Below the pieces are notes generated by a model. The model was given only the letters and a program-made list of their open reading frames with translations, ran no database searches and was not told the origin of the DNA. Of a stretch of 64,000 bases of DNA, positions 51,420 through 63,651 are shown in pieces. Within the stretch, counting starts at the first letter, position 1; each line of letters opens with the position of its first letter. The position numbers were made by a program, and so were the translations under genes. Source of the DNA: Armillaria gallica (Eukaryota > Basidiomycota > Agaricomycetes > Agaricales > Physalacriaceae); the NCBI GenBank assembly GCA_037576215.1, contig JBANDB010000021.1, positions 930,001-994,000 on the forward strand, read 5' to 3'.

Positions 51420-52478
51420 CTAAGCATCCTTCTCTTTCAACTCGCGTTGGGTGAACAATCCTCTGTCGAGGTCGTTTTCCTTATAGTTCTCCAGGCGAAC
51501 ATTTTTAACTGTCCTTCGGTAGTATAGCGACCCCGACTGTACGAAATCATTCGTGCCTTCTGTAGATGAACGGTATATCGACCGGCCTCGTTTAATAGTT
51601 TGAACATGACTCATGCGTCTGGTAGGATGATCGCGGTTTGAAAATGTGCTGCAGCGGCTCCTTACATCGTTTTTGGCATCAACGAAGAGGAGCAAATGTC
51701 GGGCAGTGTAAGTAGTATACATGGATGTGTAATTCAGAAATTGGTCTTGGAGGAGGCACTTTTCAGTGTTCGATTTGAAGTCATCAATCCGATCGATGGA
51801 GTTCTTCTTATCGAACCCCCAGCATCTGAAGAAAAATTCAAGGCGGTGATTCTGACTACGCTCCAGCGCCCGATTGAGAAGAGCCACCATGTCCTTCTTG
51901 GGAGCTGGGATCAATGTATCCTCCTTCTCAGAGTGTTTACGCGGCGAAGTGATCTTTAGTATGGACCAGATCTCAGGACAGAGAAACTGAACTGCATCTC
52001 TCCACGAGCTGCATACCTGATCAAGATGCCATGGCCCTGCTGCAATATTGAACACGTTGAATCCAAAGACGTGGTAGGGCTCCGTGGCGGTTAGTTTAGT
52101 CTGCTTTTTGGGTGTCCAGCGCAGGATCTCGACGAGGATTTCAGAGGGTAAGCGACGGATGGGGGATAATGCCGCACGGTAATCGCGCCTAATGCCTTTG
52201 AGTCGTATTATCTTAGTCTCCAGAGATGCAGCCAAGTTTCGGAGCAGGTCAATCTCGCTCTGAATATCATTGAGGGGTGCATCGAGGAACTCGATAGATG
52301 CCTTCAAAAGAGCAGCTTGGAGAGGTGTTGGTACGACATTGGTGGATACAAGTGTGACGAACTCGGGAGAATGACTAGATGTCGATACCCAATCGTATCT
52401 GGAAAGCAAGTCACCGAGGAAAGCACGAGTAGTCTGCTTGTTTGACGTCATAGCTGAGACTGCAAAGCGGTCAGTCAT
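51420..52478 (-). CDS. F-box domain protein
   Basis: A single-exon frame of 352 codons from ATG 52,476-52,478. Residues about 66-104 are a heptad-like coiled coil (IQSEIDLLRNLAASLETK) and lead straight into the F-box, LSPIRRLPSEILVEILRW (about 104-121). Residues 150-163 read WHLDQVCSSWRDAV, and ALLNRALERS follows further on. This layout is the usual one of the large F-box family in Agaricomycetes. F-box proteins bind Skp1 and recruit substrates to SCF ubiquitin ligases. Beyond about residue 262 the sequence is basic and polar, with no readable leucine-rich region, and the protein is shorter than typical relatives with their substrate-binding part. A late frameshift or truncation is likely, though a short variant cannot be excluded. 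Confidence 0.8.
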   Translation of the reverse strand: MTDRFAVSAMTSNKQTTRAFLGDLLSRYDWVSTSSHSPEFVTLVSTNVVPTPLQAALLKASIEFLDAPLNDIQSEIDLLRNLAASLETKIIRLKGIRRDYRAALSPIRRLPSEILVEILRWTPKKQTKLTATEPYHVFGFNVFNIAAGPWHLDQVCSSWRDAVQFLCPEIWSILKITSPRKHSEKEDTLIPAPKKDMVALLNRALERSQNHRLEFFFRCWGFDKKNSIDRIDDFKSNTEKCLLQDQFLNYTSMYTTYTARHLLLFVDAKNDVRSRCSTFSNRDHPTRRMSHVQTIKRGRSIYRSSTEGTNDFVQSGSLYYRRTVKNVRLENYKENDLDRGLFTQRELKEKDA

Positions 52479-52479
52479 T

Positions 52480-55400
52480 GGACAGCCTAAAGTAGGGGAA
52501 GATACGATTACAACTTGTTCTGTAGGGGGGTATCAATGTTCAGGGCACTATTGAATAGCTTATGAGGCCAGACCCGAAACCCGAAACGAAATAAGAAACA
52601 ATAGCGAAGGACAATGGATGAAGATAGCATTGGAAATACGGCAGAGACCCTGGTCGGGATATGGAGCTGCCATGACCCAACAGTGGGGGACAATGAAGAC
52701 ACGGTTCAAATTCGCACGGTAACCTGGCTGGCTTTCCATTAAAACACACTTTACACCTTTGTTTCGTATAACCTATTTGTCAATCCCAGTTAGTATCTTC
52801 TCAAAGCAGCCCCTCCTCCAGGAAAGAGATTTTGTTCCTAGTTTTCCGTCTATTCAAATCTCCGGCCCCTTTGTCGGCACAAGTAAAGTATACCATACGA
52901 GACATCAATGATGGGTAGTACTCACGAGCTTATCTAACAAGCGCTCCGGATCTGGAGCTCCTGTGAAGATCTGTAATAATTCGTTCACCCTTGCGTACTG
53001 ATGGAACACGGGCATACGGGAGGGTGATATTTACGGTACACTGCAAACTTCCCAAACCTTGCAATTTACGAAAAGATGGAACAAGGTCTGATTCGATGAT
53101 ACCCTACAGGTCGAAACGACAAGAAGATAACGAAGCTACCAGACGAAGTGGCAATTCATAGTAGCCCTTAGAACCCTCTTTCAGCAATCGGCTACGATGT
53201 GAGCTCCAAGGTGATCTACCGAGTCATTTAGGCGGTGCACATTCGGAAGGTAGAGGCACGTTACCTAACAAGAGGGCGTTTTGCAGGGTAGGTGACTGTA
53301 TAGAAACCGGGGCATATCATCACGGAGTGAAGTCGTGGAAACCCTCCTTCTATCTCGCGATGTTAGTAAGGAAGACGTATCGTATACTACAGCCTTACCT
53401 TCGTTAACCTTGGGATAATGATCCACACCTTTGTATGCTCATTGGACATCTGGAAGGACTGACTCAGCAAGGAGGATAATTAATGACGTCGTGTATATTG
53501 GGAGAACGGACATAGTATCCCATTAAAAACCGTTAGCGCGGAGGAGATGATCGTACGCAGTAACGTTACCGTTACCCGATTATTGGCACCGAGTTCATGT
53601 TCAGATCCTCCAAACGCTGTCTCTTGATAAAATATTTTATCGCTGGAAGAGAAAGCTATTAGTGACAAGAATCATCAAAAAGGTGTTCTCGCATACGGTC
53701 AATCAACTGAGCTTCCGCTGTAGCACCTGCCCCCACCGAGGCTCGAAGCCGTTTAAGCCGACCTCGCATTTGCGGTTCTGTAGTCTTCGAGAGTACCAAG
53801 CATCGAATAATCTGAGGTAGCCACCTTTTGTTAGAAGCGACGATACAAGATGGCGTAGCTGAGCCTATTGTTTAGGTATATGCGTAGAGTCGCTGAAGGA
53901 AGAGCGTATTCCACATACTGCCCCCAGACGTGCTACTGGAGTCCCTTGGATGACGGGCGATCATACGATAGTCCAAGGCGAAGGGCGAGCCAGTCCGAGA
54001 GCCTGCCGGAAAACGGGAAATGGTATTCCCGCAGTCATGTGATAATAGTCGTCCGCATCTATGCATGCACCGGAGGCTAGAGACGATTACAATCGAATCA
54101 GACAAAGAAACCGTAGGCCATGTACCACCTGATGAACCCGCCCCTGCTTGATCATCCACGCAGCGCACTCGCAAGGATTATAGTCGAAATTCTGAGATGA
54201 AGCATGTCGAGAAGGGCTGACGGCTATGTATGAGACGATCCTCGGGTGTCGTAACAGAGCTGTCAAGAGACGAAAACGACAGTCCCATGAAATGGATGCG
54301 ATATCACTTGAATCTAGAGCGCATATAATCAGCATAAGAGCAGAATAAAGAGACCAGTCCTACCTTGGGCATAGATGGGCACTGTGCTATGCCGGACAGC
54401 TCTGTATATTAGAGAGGGAAAAAGATATCGCCAATACTCGCTCTGGATTTGCTTTGTCAAGTCATCGATTACGCATTGAACGTCTTGGATGCAGATACAG
54501 ATGCAGGTGATCGAAAGAACTTGTAGTTGATGGAGACTATCAGTTAGTGGGACCAGGGCAGATGTGACTGCGTGCACGGCACTGGTGAGGAGAAAGCCCG
54601 ATGCTAAATTGAAATTACGAACACCGGCAATCAACACGTTAGGACCGGCCCTAAATCGCATCAGCTGCGAAATTCCGCGTTTCTACCGGTAGGTTATTAG
54701 CTCCCTTGTCAAGGATAGTCCGCCTAACTTCTTAGTCTAAATACAGAAGGGCTCATAAAAGGGAGGGTCGATGTTCGTACTGCGGTCACCGTTGGCTGTG
54801 CATGCAATCTGTCGTAAAACGGGGGATCAGTTCGTTCCCAGTATATACATGCGCGGTGTCGAGCCAATAGTATTGCGCTTGGCTGAGCTCTGCAAACGCA
54901 TGCAGATGTACACTACAGTACCTACTTTTATACTAAATGACTATTTACTAGAATCTTCTACACATTTCCTCCTTCTTCTTCCTTAATAAGCAAGATCGGC
55001 ATGATGCTGGATTGCCATATTCCAACACAATCCGAATCGCTTTCTTATTTTTCTCCTCTAGCCTCTAGAGCTCTAGAGTCTACATCTCTGGCACTTATTT
55101 TCGCGTATTTTTGCTGGGGTCATATTCCCCTCCATGCTCTGAGCGTATCTGACCATGGCTACAGTGATTATTTCCAGCATCCAAATCGATATTCAGATAT
55201 TCATTTCCTCTGAAATCGGACGGTGAAATCCCTTCCAGACGCAGGATGACACTAGATGAACACATGCACCCAATGCCACCCATGAATCGACTACCCCGTG
55301 CCTGCAGTTATTGCTCCTTCTTACTGCCTTATTGATATGGAATGATTCTTCGAATCTTCCCCTGTTTTTGTTCTTCTTCGAGGTCAATATTCGCAAATAT

Positions 55401-56420
55401 TATACGTCGTCGCTCAGTGCAATCGCTGTACAGCTAGACGAGCAGAGCTCGAGTTCTGACTAGAGGCACAGGAAGGGTATTGTAACCCGTCAGGTATGCG
55501 GCTTATCTTTATGAGAAGGCCATCTCTAATGATCAGATCAATCAACAGGCAGCGCTAATCGACGCTCGAAACTACCTCCTTGACAGCTCGAAGCTCCCTA
55601 CCAAATCATCTTCAGGTCGCTACACTTCCAGGTCGGCGGCCGCAAATTTTGTTATCCTTCACACCAAGGCAAATGGTCTGGGACGGAAGAGCGAGGTTAA
55701 GTAATCGACAATGGAGGACAAAGGCAAGACAAAGGCTAGATATCGGAGGCAGAGATATGGCAGGTAGGCTCGTCCTTTTCCTATTAGACATTGTGTTTAC
55801 GGTATTCGCTCAAAGGTTACATTTGACGCCGTTCATGAATTAGGAACGAAAAGAATCAAAAATTAAAACGCTGAGTTCACGTATACGACAAAGAGCTCGT
55901 CTTCAGTTCGGTCTGCAGGAGAATTGGAACCCATTCCTTGTCCAAGTTCTGTTGCCAGTTTGTGCGGAAGATGCCGACATTGAGGGATGTACGAGGGAGA
56001 AGGAAGAAGAGACGGCTGAGCTGCAAATTCGAAAGAGTGATCTAAGTCATTTCTCTCTTCATTTCTCTCTGCAGTTGACGGGTGATTAATCGAACACTTT
56101 CTGACCGTCTTTTTTATAGATGCACACCTATATCTAGCGGGGTAAGGACCCGGAAACCAACCGTTACCGGCATGAACACCAATTCCGAATGTCACCTTTC
56201 CGTGTACGTTTAATGCCGTTATTGATACGGGAATCTCTGTGAGTGAAACTGAAGATCGCCCCTAGCCTGTTCCTTGATCACAGCGGGGGAGCCGTTCGAA
56301 GCCTAGATCGTGCTCCCTAACTCGACAACACTTATCACTGGATGCCTGACGCGCTATCCTGCAAGGACACTTGGACGTGACATCACTAGTCGGGGGAATT
56401 CTACGAGCCTTTGTAGACAT
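52480..56420. other. No recognisable gene
   Basis: Short frames on both strands. The minus-strand frames 54,329-54,661 (with hydrophobic stretches) and 54,087-54,335 lie next to each other and could be parts of one decayed gene, but neither has a known motif and I see no convincing splice sites between them. Confidence 0.35.
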
Positions 56421-56423
56421 TAA

Positions 56424-56621
56424 GTGGCGCCCTCCGATATTGCGCGGACGAACACTAGAGAGAAGGGTAAAGGTGCGGTAATTGGCAGAAGTACTGATGC
56501 CGGTAAGTTCCTCCTTCTTTGCAATGGGCCTAGGCTAATTTTCGTGCTTGCAGACAGCACCGTGAGCGAGCAGGCATATGCGTCAGGTATTTATCCATCA
56601 GATAAGGGGATCGCTCGGTAG
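56424..56621 (+). CDS. Tiny spliceable ORF, function unknown
   Basis: A possible intron (GTAAGT at 56,501, CTAAT branch-like site, TTGCAG near 56,552) splits this frame. Spliced in phase, it would encode about 48 hydrophilic residues including TREKGKGAV and DSTVSEQAYASG. It could equally be a fragment of a decayed gene or chance. Confidence 0.2.
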   Translation: MAPSDIARTNTREKGKGAVIGRSTDAGKFLLLCNGPRLIFVLADSTVSEQAYASGIYPSDKGIAR

Positions 56622-57403
56622 AAGATAAAATTTTCGAGTAACGACACCCTCTGTTTCTTGATAACATTCGACGATTAATCGATTACAGTACAACAAATTC
56701 AAAGTCTGGGGTTTGTCACGCAATGCCCGAACTCATCACCATGTGGTGGGGAAGAATTATGGAATCAATATCTAGGCGGCTGCGATACGGAGGATGGCAT
56801 GGGCCATATCGACGTGCCCTCGGCGCTCAGATCCTAGCTTAGGTGATGAATATAAGTACTATAACATATAGCGATTATTCAGTCATCTAGATATATGGTA
56901 ACTTTTGATAAGTTTCATTCCTGTACTCATTCAAATACGTGTAAGAGATTTTTTTACCGCCTCGAGCTCTTATCCAGGCGTTCTATAATAGGAGCCGTCT
57001 TCCTTCAGTATCGGGCGCAGAACCATGCAGGAAGTCCTGATAGAAGACTTAGACAGGATCAGTCAACACATAATGGCCCTCGATGATTTTTTTAGCGCGA
57101 TATTCTGTCATTTGGTGTCAAGAGATGGCATCACTCCGGGATCATGAGGTGCTGTGAATATAAATCTGTCAAACGTTGAATGGACGATGTCGCGTCGCAG
57201 CCGAACAGATAATATAGCGATGTACAATGCTTCAATACAGTTCCTGTGTCAACAGTAGCAATGAAGGGAGAAAGGACAGAGAAGAGGAGAATAAAAGTAT
57301 AAATTGTAAAAGTACAACACTGGAGATCCATCTGAAGAGAACCATTATCAGCGCAGAATACAACACCGACACCATCAACACCGAGTACAACGGGAAGCGG
57401 AAA

Positions 57404-57679
57404 TCACCTCAAACTTCTCAAGTCTTTAATGACGTCCCGTATATCCGTCCTGTTCCATTCACCGCTCCACGCTTGCTTCCTCTCCTTCCTTCGAATCAAT
57501 CCATCGAAGCATTTTCTAGAACCGTAATTCTGCAGCTGTGGTGCTGTGGAAGGGCGCTTGAATCGCCGAGAACGAGTCACAGATGGCTGGAACGTGTGAA
57601 GAACAGCCTCTTCTCGATGTTGTCGTCGTCGGACTGTCTCGTAGTGGACCATCCTTCGCACCATATGTTGGACTCGCAC
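57404..57679 (-). CDS. Basic ORF, function unknown
   Basis: A frame of about 91 codons without an ATG at its start (GTG; first ATG a few codons in). The product is strongly basic, with HYETVRRRQHRE, LIRRKERKQAW and a tail ending IRDVIKDLRSLR that looks helical. The opposite strand is also open over most of this stretch (57,227-57,745), so the choice of strand is uncertain. No family recognised. Confidence 0.2.
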   Translation of the reverse strand: MRVQHMVRRMVHYETVRRRQHREEAVLHTFQPSVTRSRRFKRPSTAPQLQNYGSRKCFDGLIRRKERKQAWSGEWNRTDIRDVIKDLRSLR

Positions 57680-57949
57680 CTAGGCATTCACAGGTTGCGA
57701 TATGATGATCACTTCAGATTCCACCTTGGGTACGACAAATGGTAGCGGTATCGGTATTCGGGAAGGAATAGGAGAGGAGAGGAGTCTACTGAAAACGCTC
57801 CAAGATAATTGGGAGTGTAGTTCTTTCATCTGGAACGACGAAAGCAGGGATGTCGTAGCTGTCGGGGATCAATTCGAAGACGGCATGACAGATGATTTTG
57901 GTGCTAGCGGCGTCACCGATCCAATCTAAGATGCCGCGCGTATTTAAAA

Positions 57950-60850
57950 GATGCGATGCGCGAAGGGCGACAGAATTATGGTTTCAGGACATATGCTACG
58001 GTCGATATACAACGGAAGTGGTCTGTGTAAATATTAGCGGAACGGAAGATTGAACGTTTCATTGATAAGCGATCTTCCATGTAAAGTCTCTGCGTAGTAT
58101 TCTGGGGATTTCTACGTAGCCAACCAGCGTTCAAACCAAATCTGAAAGGGAAGGGAATTCCACCGTAAGCATGTATAACATATTCTAGTCGAAATGGGAA
58201 AAAGAGAACTTATGGATAGCAGGGTTTCACGCAACTATTTGTCGAGGTGGCAATTCTTGCCGGTGGAATGTTCAACATCCGATCCGCAAGGAGCCTGTCT
58301 GGGTGTATTTCAATGGGGGGCACTTGGAGATCGTTTAAGCGACGGAGAGAGTATTGTGGACCATAATCATCGACTCCTTCGAGTAGTGGCACCCTCAATA
58401 TTGAATCCGTGAGGACTTCTATGGGAGGCGCTTGGAAATCGTTTAGGCGGCATGGCGAGAGCGAGGATCAGCTTCCTCGAATGGTCTTGGAAGCGTCGAT
58501 ATTCATTCCCCAATTCAAACTAGAGATATAGAGTCATTGCGCACAGATAAAGTATTCCAACATTTGTGTCTGCTGACCCTACCCTGCCAACACCGACGTC
58601 GTGATCTTGGGACTAGCATTTAGCACTTCCAGAAGATGTGAATTGGAGAAAGAACGACGCACGGGATATTTCGAAAATTTTGCCGATTCTCCCAGCACCG
58701 AGATACTACGGCTTCTCTCACAAAGAAGCCGAGAGAAGAGGTGAACGATGCCATTTTGATGGTGGTAACTTGACGTCACCAGCAGTATGGGCCCAAAACC
58801 AGAAATCCAGCTTTGTCTCCGCCATACCTACCAGATAATCCTGGGAAAGGGTCGATACGCGATGCCGTAATCTAACGTTAGTCAACATAATATTTCATCA
58901 AGAGAATCTCCTTCGGTACCCGATGCAAACAGTTATTACACTGACGGAGTAGTTGTCTTCTGTACGAGCGTGTTAGATTATCAAGGCGTTCAAACGTAAG
59001 AGGGCAGGTGGCCTGAGCAATTTCTGAAACAGAGACTACTTCTGTACTGCTCTGGTAGGAGTTGAACGGACATCGAGAAGTCAGAATTATTATCTGCACA
59101 TACTGTGAACGTGCGAAGTACTACCATTTGAGAGTCGGTTGACAGAAAGGAAGGGGGAAACCAACCCGGAGATATTGAGATTGCGGTGGCACTAATGCTC
59201 AGTAAGCACTATCGTTGCAAGGATATACATGATACCTACCTACACAGCCTACTATAGATTCGAATTGTCTTTGCGTGATGGTCGACCTACGCCAGCAGGC
59301 ATGCAAAGCTTGGTTAAATACAGGTTCGATGCTACTCGTGGTTATCCTTCCTCCAATCTAGGGAAAGTCCAGGTAAGGATGAGCGAGGAGCGTTGCTTTG
59401 TCGTTGTCGTCCACTGAGATGTTCTATGTCGGACATCAAAATTTCCCTTTTCGTAGCTTGCTGAAGTAAGGTTTGAGGGCCATCGTGTGATGACACTGGA
59501 AACACGGAAAAATTGAGAACATCACTGAAGGAGTAGATTGCAAGCAGTGTACGCGCCCTGTAATCTGCCATCTGAAGTGAGGAATATTTGTTCTTGGTCC
59601 TACGATCCAATGTGTCGTCGCGTGTGGCGTTATTGGTTCGTGCCGTTTAAAAACCTTGCTCGGGCTGGAGCCGTAGAGGAAGAGCAGTGGAGGTGATGCG
59701 TGATAGCCTTAGAAGGGAAGTCGGTTCCGAAGGTGACGGCGCCTTGCAACATGGCGTGCGGCCCGACTCCCGATTCGGTTGTTGTCATTTGTTGATACCG
59801 CCTTGTCATCCCCCCACCATCATCCCCTCACCATGCGCCTCATATTCCGTCAATCTGACCAGCCGAATAAGATGGGCTTGTTTCATTCAACACTTGTCCC
59901 TCGCTTTTCGACTCCTTTGTGCTCAACAGGACGATACCATAGTGCCAGTGAGATCTTGAACACTGGCCATAGTTTTCAAGAAGCAAGACAACGTTTGCGA
60001 CCAAGGGTGATCATAGGGAGACATCGTAGGAGAAAAAGTGGTGTGTATGCTTACCGGAATCTGTCGAAGTTGTGTAACACGACATCCAGCAGCTCTACAC
60101 CCACCTCGAGGAAGCTTCAAGCAGTCTTCGAGACGCGACTACACGACGCGACCGGAGGAGCAGAGGAGAATGCCGGAAATTGATGTTTTGTGAACCTTTG
60201 ATGTTTGGCAAGGCCTCTGGTCGCTTCCATCATCCCGCCGGCCTTCCTTTTTCTCGCTTGTGTATTCCATGCCTCTTTTCCAACTACCTCTCTTGCGACT
60301 TCAGATTGAGCGCGGTGACTCAAAGACCCAGTGTTGGTGCGCTATCTATTCTGATTCTGATTCTTGTTCACTTATGTACTCTCGAGCAGAGTCTTCAATT
60401 TCTACTCACGTTTCGCTCAGTGGACTAGACGTTCCCTTCGATCTGACGACCTCAGATTTATGTCGTGCCAGTGTTCTCGGGCTCCTGCCAGCAAGACGGC
60501 TGAGACGAAAGCTGATGATAATGATGGGGAGAATGGGACTGGGAGGGAAGGGTAGAGCTGCCAAGGCCGTTAATCGTTAGGACTGTTAATTTCCGCGAGC
60601 GCTATCAGCAAGTCTTTGATGATCTGGCAGCATGGCGACTTGGGTGGATGTGCCGTAGTTTCGAGGACTCATGTCAAGTCTCCAGAGCTTCCACCCACCG
60701 CGTACGTCTCGCACACAAGGACATAGGGTTAGCGAGGGAAGCATAAACGCCTTTGACTTCGTTGACGAGTGGGCGTGTCGGGAGGGTCTTCAGAAAGGTA
60801 CGTGCTTCGCAGTCCTGTCGTTGTCCTAGGCGTCTGATAGAAGATCAGTG
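57950..60850. other. No recognisable gene; one short tandem duplication
   Basis: Apart from the duplication at 58,305-58,500, only short frames are present (for example 59,779-60,183 and 60,260-60,580 on the plus strand), with no recognised domains or repeat partners. Confidence 0.4.
58305..58500 (+). repeat. Imperfect tandem duplication, unit about 110 bases
   Basis: A block reading atggggggcacttggagatcg followed by gtttaagcg at about 58,311 recurs as atgggaggcgcttggaaatc plus gtttaggcg at about 58,420. Both are followed by gactccttcga- or cagcttcctcga-like sequence. Confidence 0.6.
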
Positions 60851-60879
60851 CGACTCGACCATGCCTTGTAAGGCACTTT

Positions 60880-61440
60880 CGCGAACCAAACGTGCCGCGA
60901 AAAGTTCGCCAGCGTCTTCGAAGGCATCAGCTAAGCGGCTGCCCTCGAATGCAAAGAGTTTGCCGAGATACCTCGACGTTGACGTTCCAAGTCATCACTG
61001 CAACAAGGATGATCAAGAACCCCATGAAGACGGGCGTAGACTACTTTGGGAGAGTCGACTATTGTGCGAACATAGACTGTGTCAGTCAGCTCTTTTACTA
61101 AGTAGCGCTGGGCTAACGTTTTTTACAGACGATACTCGCTGAAGACCGGCTCGTTATGGGAGCAGATCATTGTTATGGAGAACCGGGGATGGTTCGTCAC
61201 GGCTATTGAGTCCCAATACCATCGTCGTGCTCAGCGCCAGACAATCCAACATAGGCTCAGATACCCACACCAGGTCCCGCGACAAACTGCTTAACCGAAG
61301 CTGCCAGTGCATCTCTTTCCCTCCCTCCGTCGCCCCCACAAAGCCTTTCTTCAACCTCACAACCTGCCTGGACATAACGTCACGACCCACCCCGTCGCCA
61401 GAACAGCGACAGATTGGGGACCTCACCATGATACTGAAAA
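60880..61440 (+). pseudogene. Degenerate SDR gene copy
   Basis: Blocks occur in the same order as in the SDR gene at 26,976-27,898. They are a gccctcgaatgcaaag stretch (about 60,942), the frame VDYFGRVDYCAN (about 61,040-61,075, compare VDHFGRVDYCAN), an intron-like end ttttttacag followed by acgat (about 61,125), gagcagatcattgttatgga (about 61,158), a stretch encoding IVVLSA (about 61,218), gatacccacaccag matching the active-site region (about 61,260), and agattggggacctca from the C-terminal part (about 61,412). Stops and frameshifts interrupt it, and the cofactor motif is not readable. The intron remnant shows it arose by DNA duplication or as a decayed paralogue, not from an mRNA copy. It may derive from a related SDR rather than this exact gene. 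Confidence 0.75.
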
Positions 61441-62360
61441 CGGTTGCATGATACGGAGCAGGGTCTTGCTTGATGATGGGTAGAACTCTTGGATCGCTCT
61501 TTGGCTCGTGAAGAAGGATCGAGCGGTTTTCTTCCAGTCGCAGATTTCCATGGCTTTATCGATTCCTAGCCCGTGATTTATTACGATTGTCGGCCCCTCC
61601 CTTTTCCCCGAATATCGGGGTCCGCCATCGTAGAGGAGGGTCACGGTTCTTGTACGGCGAAAAGAGCAGCCTTCGAGGGCACATCTCCATGGAACATCCT
61701 TTTCCCTCTTAAATGACCAATCTACCAAAGATGCATATCCTGTTCGTTCATCTTGCTCTTTATACAGATCGGTATTTCATTCACCCGGCTGTCAATGCCC
61801 GCTGTGTTCCATCTCCTTTCTCAACTTCGTCTCTTTCGTTGCACCAGGAGGCGAAGATCTTAGATACTCCTCCACTTGAACGGGCTCTCAACGGTTAGGC
61901 AATACCGACTGACGCGACCGCCCAAAGCTAGCTGTCCCGGGTATTTCACTCACGAGTCGTCATGCCCCTCGCTCGCGCCGTCTCACTCTGTGATGGTTTG
62001 GCGACCCAGTACGATGCTGGGAATCTTTTAGGTGCTACCTGGAATATATCTCGCACCACTTCTTAGGCGGAAGTTCTGCGTAATCGTGGGTGTCGATCTG
62101 GCTTTTTTGGTGAGTGTACAATTTTACAATTCCGTTTTACTACTAACAATTGCTTCCACGACTTTAGGCTGCACTAGAGTTGATTCCGAACGCTTTCTCG
62201 CACCTCTCCGATCTCTCCTGATGCGCAGTGATACCGCCGGTATCAACTGACGACTGGCCGACTTTTGGAGTGCTCCTACCGTTTTACGAACGCGGCGACT
62301 TCTTTTTCAAGCCATCTTTCTCCCTGGGCCTTCAAGAGCAAGACAATCGGTAGATACACG
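61441..62360. other. No recognisable gene
   Basis: Short frames only (for example 61,423-61,728 minus; 62,032-62,250 plus), none with a recognised domain. Confidence 0.4.
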
Positions 62361-63350
62361 GACCATTTCTGGCCTTCGCTTCGGCCTCTTTCGCCCATCA
62401 CCGCCGTGGAATCCAACTGCCCCCCCCCCAGTGACGACTACCTTTTTTAACGGCTTTCCGGGCGACCGCGACCATTGCTACCTCATCAACCACAGCAATG
62501 TATGTTGTTGGGACTCCCTTAAATACGGACCTCATCATTGTGATGCCGCTGCCGTCCCCGCCATCTCCCTTGAAAGCCTATTCATGACTCTAACAGCGAT
62601 ATAGATGTTTCACGGGCATCCAGGGGTCGGGGAATGGCTTTCCTCCATCCATTTTCGCCATGAGCTAACAGGGGTACCATTGGGACCGTCGCCGTCGCCG
62701 TGGTGATTGTGCTGCCGCTGCCTTTTGCTTGATAACACCCTTCATCGCCTCTAAAAATGATGACGATTTTTCTGCGGCTGCAAGCGCCCTAGCGACGATA
62801 TTCCCTACAGGATCTGCACCGGAAGCAACGATAGGTACACCTCTTTACGGTTCCCTTCGTTGTTATGGTGTCGCCGCTGTATCCGTCCACCCCTTCCTAG
62901 CCTCAAACGGCGACGACAACTCTTTTGGGGCTTCAACAGTCTTGGCGACGATTCGTCCTGCAGTATCACCAGCGCCAGCAACACTGGGGGACGTTGCTAC
63001 GGCTGGAGTGGCTATCTCAGTGCTGCCGTCGTCGTCTTCGCCTCGCTCACTTCCTCCACCGCCTTTCTACATCAACGACGATTTTGTGCAGGGTTTCAAG
63101 AGCCCCGGAGACTCTCGTTTGGTCAGGACTATGGTTCATACTTACTGCAAGGACCATCCTTGTTGTCGCCGTTGTCGTTGCCCCGCCGCTGCCACCTAAA
63201 ACATCCAGACGGACAACGTCTACATCGTCTGCGTGCTGTTTTCGTACATGCAGCTCCTCCAACAGCATGTCGATAAACGGTGGCAGACGGGATGGATACA
63301 CCGGGTCATCGTTGTCAATGTCGCTGGTACCGATGAGAACGTTGAAGACT
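62360..63350 (+). repeat. Degenerate minisatellite, unit about 150 bases
   Basis: A block around ..tgtcgccgctgt..cc, followed by ctag-cctc, a gacgacga core and ctagcgacgat, recurs with spacing of 142-165 bases, at about 62,545, 62,690, 62,855, 62,997 and 63,160, with possible further units at the edges. In one plus-strand frame (62,729-63,199) two units read FIASKNDDDF..ALATI and FLASNGDDNSF..VLATI. The coding look therefore comes from the repeat. No known protein is recognised. Confidence 0.6.
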
Positions 63351-63651
63351 TTGGGAGCAAGCCAAGAGGACGAGAAGTTTTGTGGGACCGCATAACTGGG
63401 TTAATCGTAGACGTGGTTCAATCCTCGGTATCCCAATAGAAGTTCCGTGTGTCCTCATGACTATTTCTGATTCATGTGTAGCTGTAGTTATTACACAGTA
63501 AATACAATTATTTAGTGTCGATTGACACCAAAGAGATCGGTACAGTGGCGCCAAGGTAAAAGATAATAGTGTTAGCCACTGCTCAAAAAGGCAATTGGTC
63601 CCCCTGACCCCCACAGGGAACATGTAATAGTGTTAGGACCGCGTGGGTGTG

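Noticed and set aside
62729..63199. 156-codon frame as a repeat protein gene
   Set aside because: It follows the 150-base minisatellite, other frames over it are open as well, and unit spacing is not a constant multiple of three.
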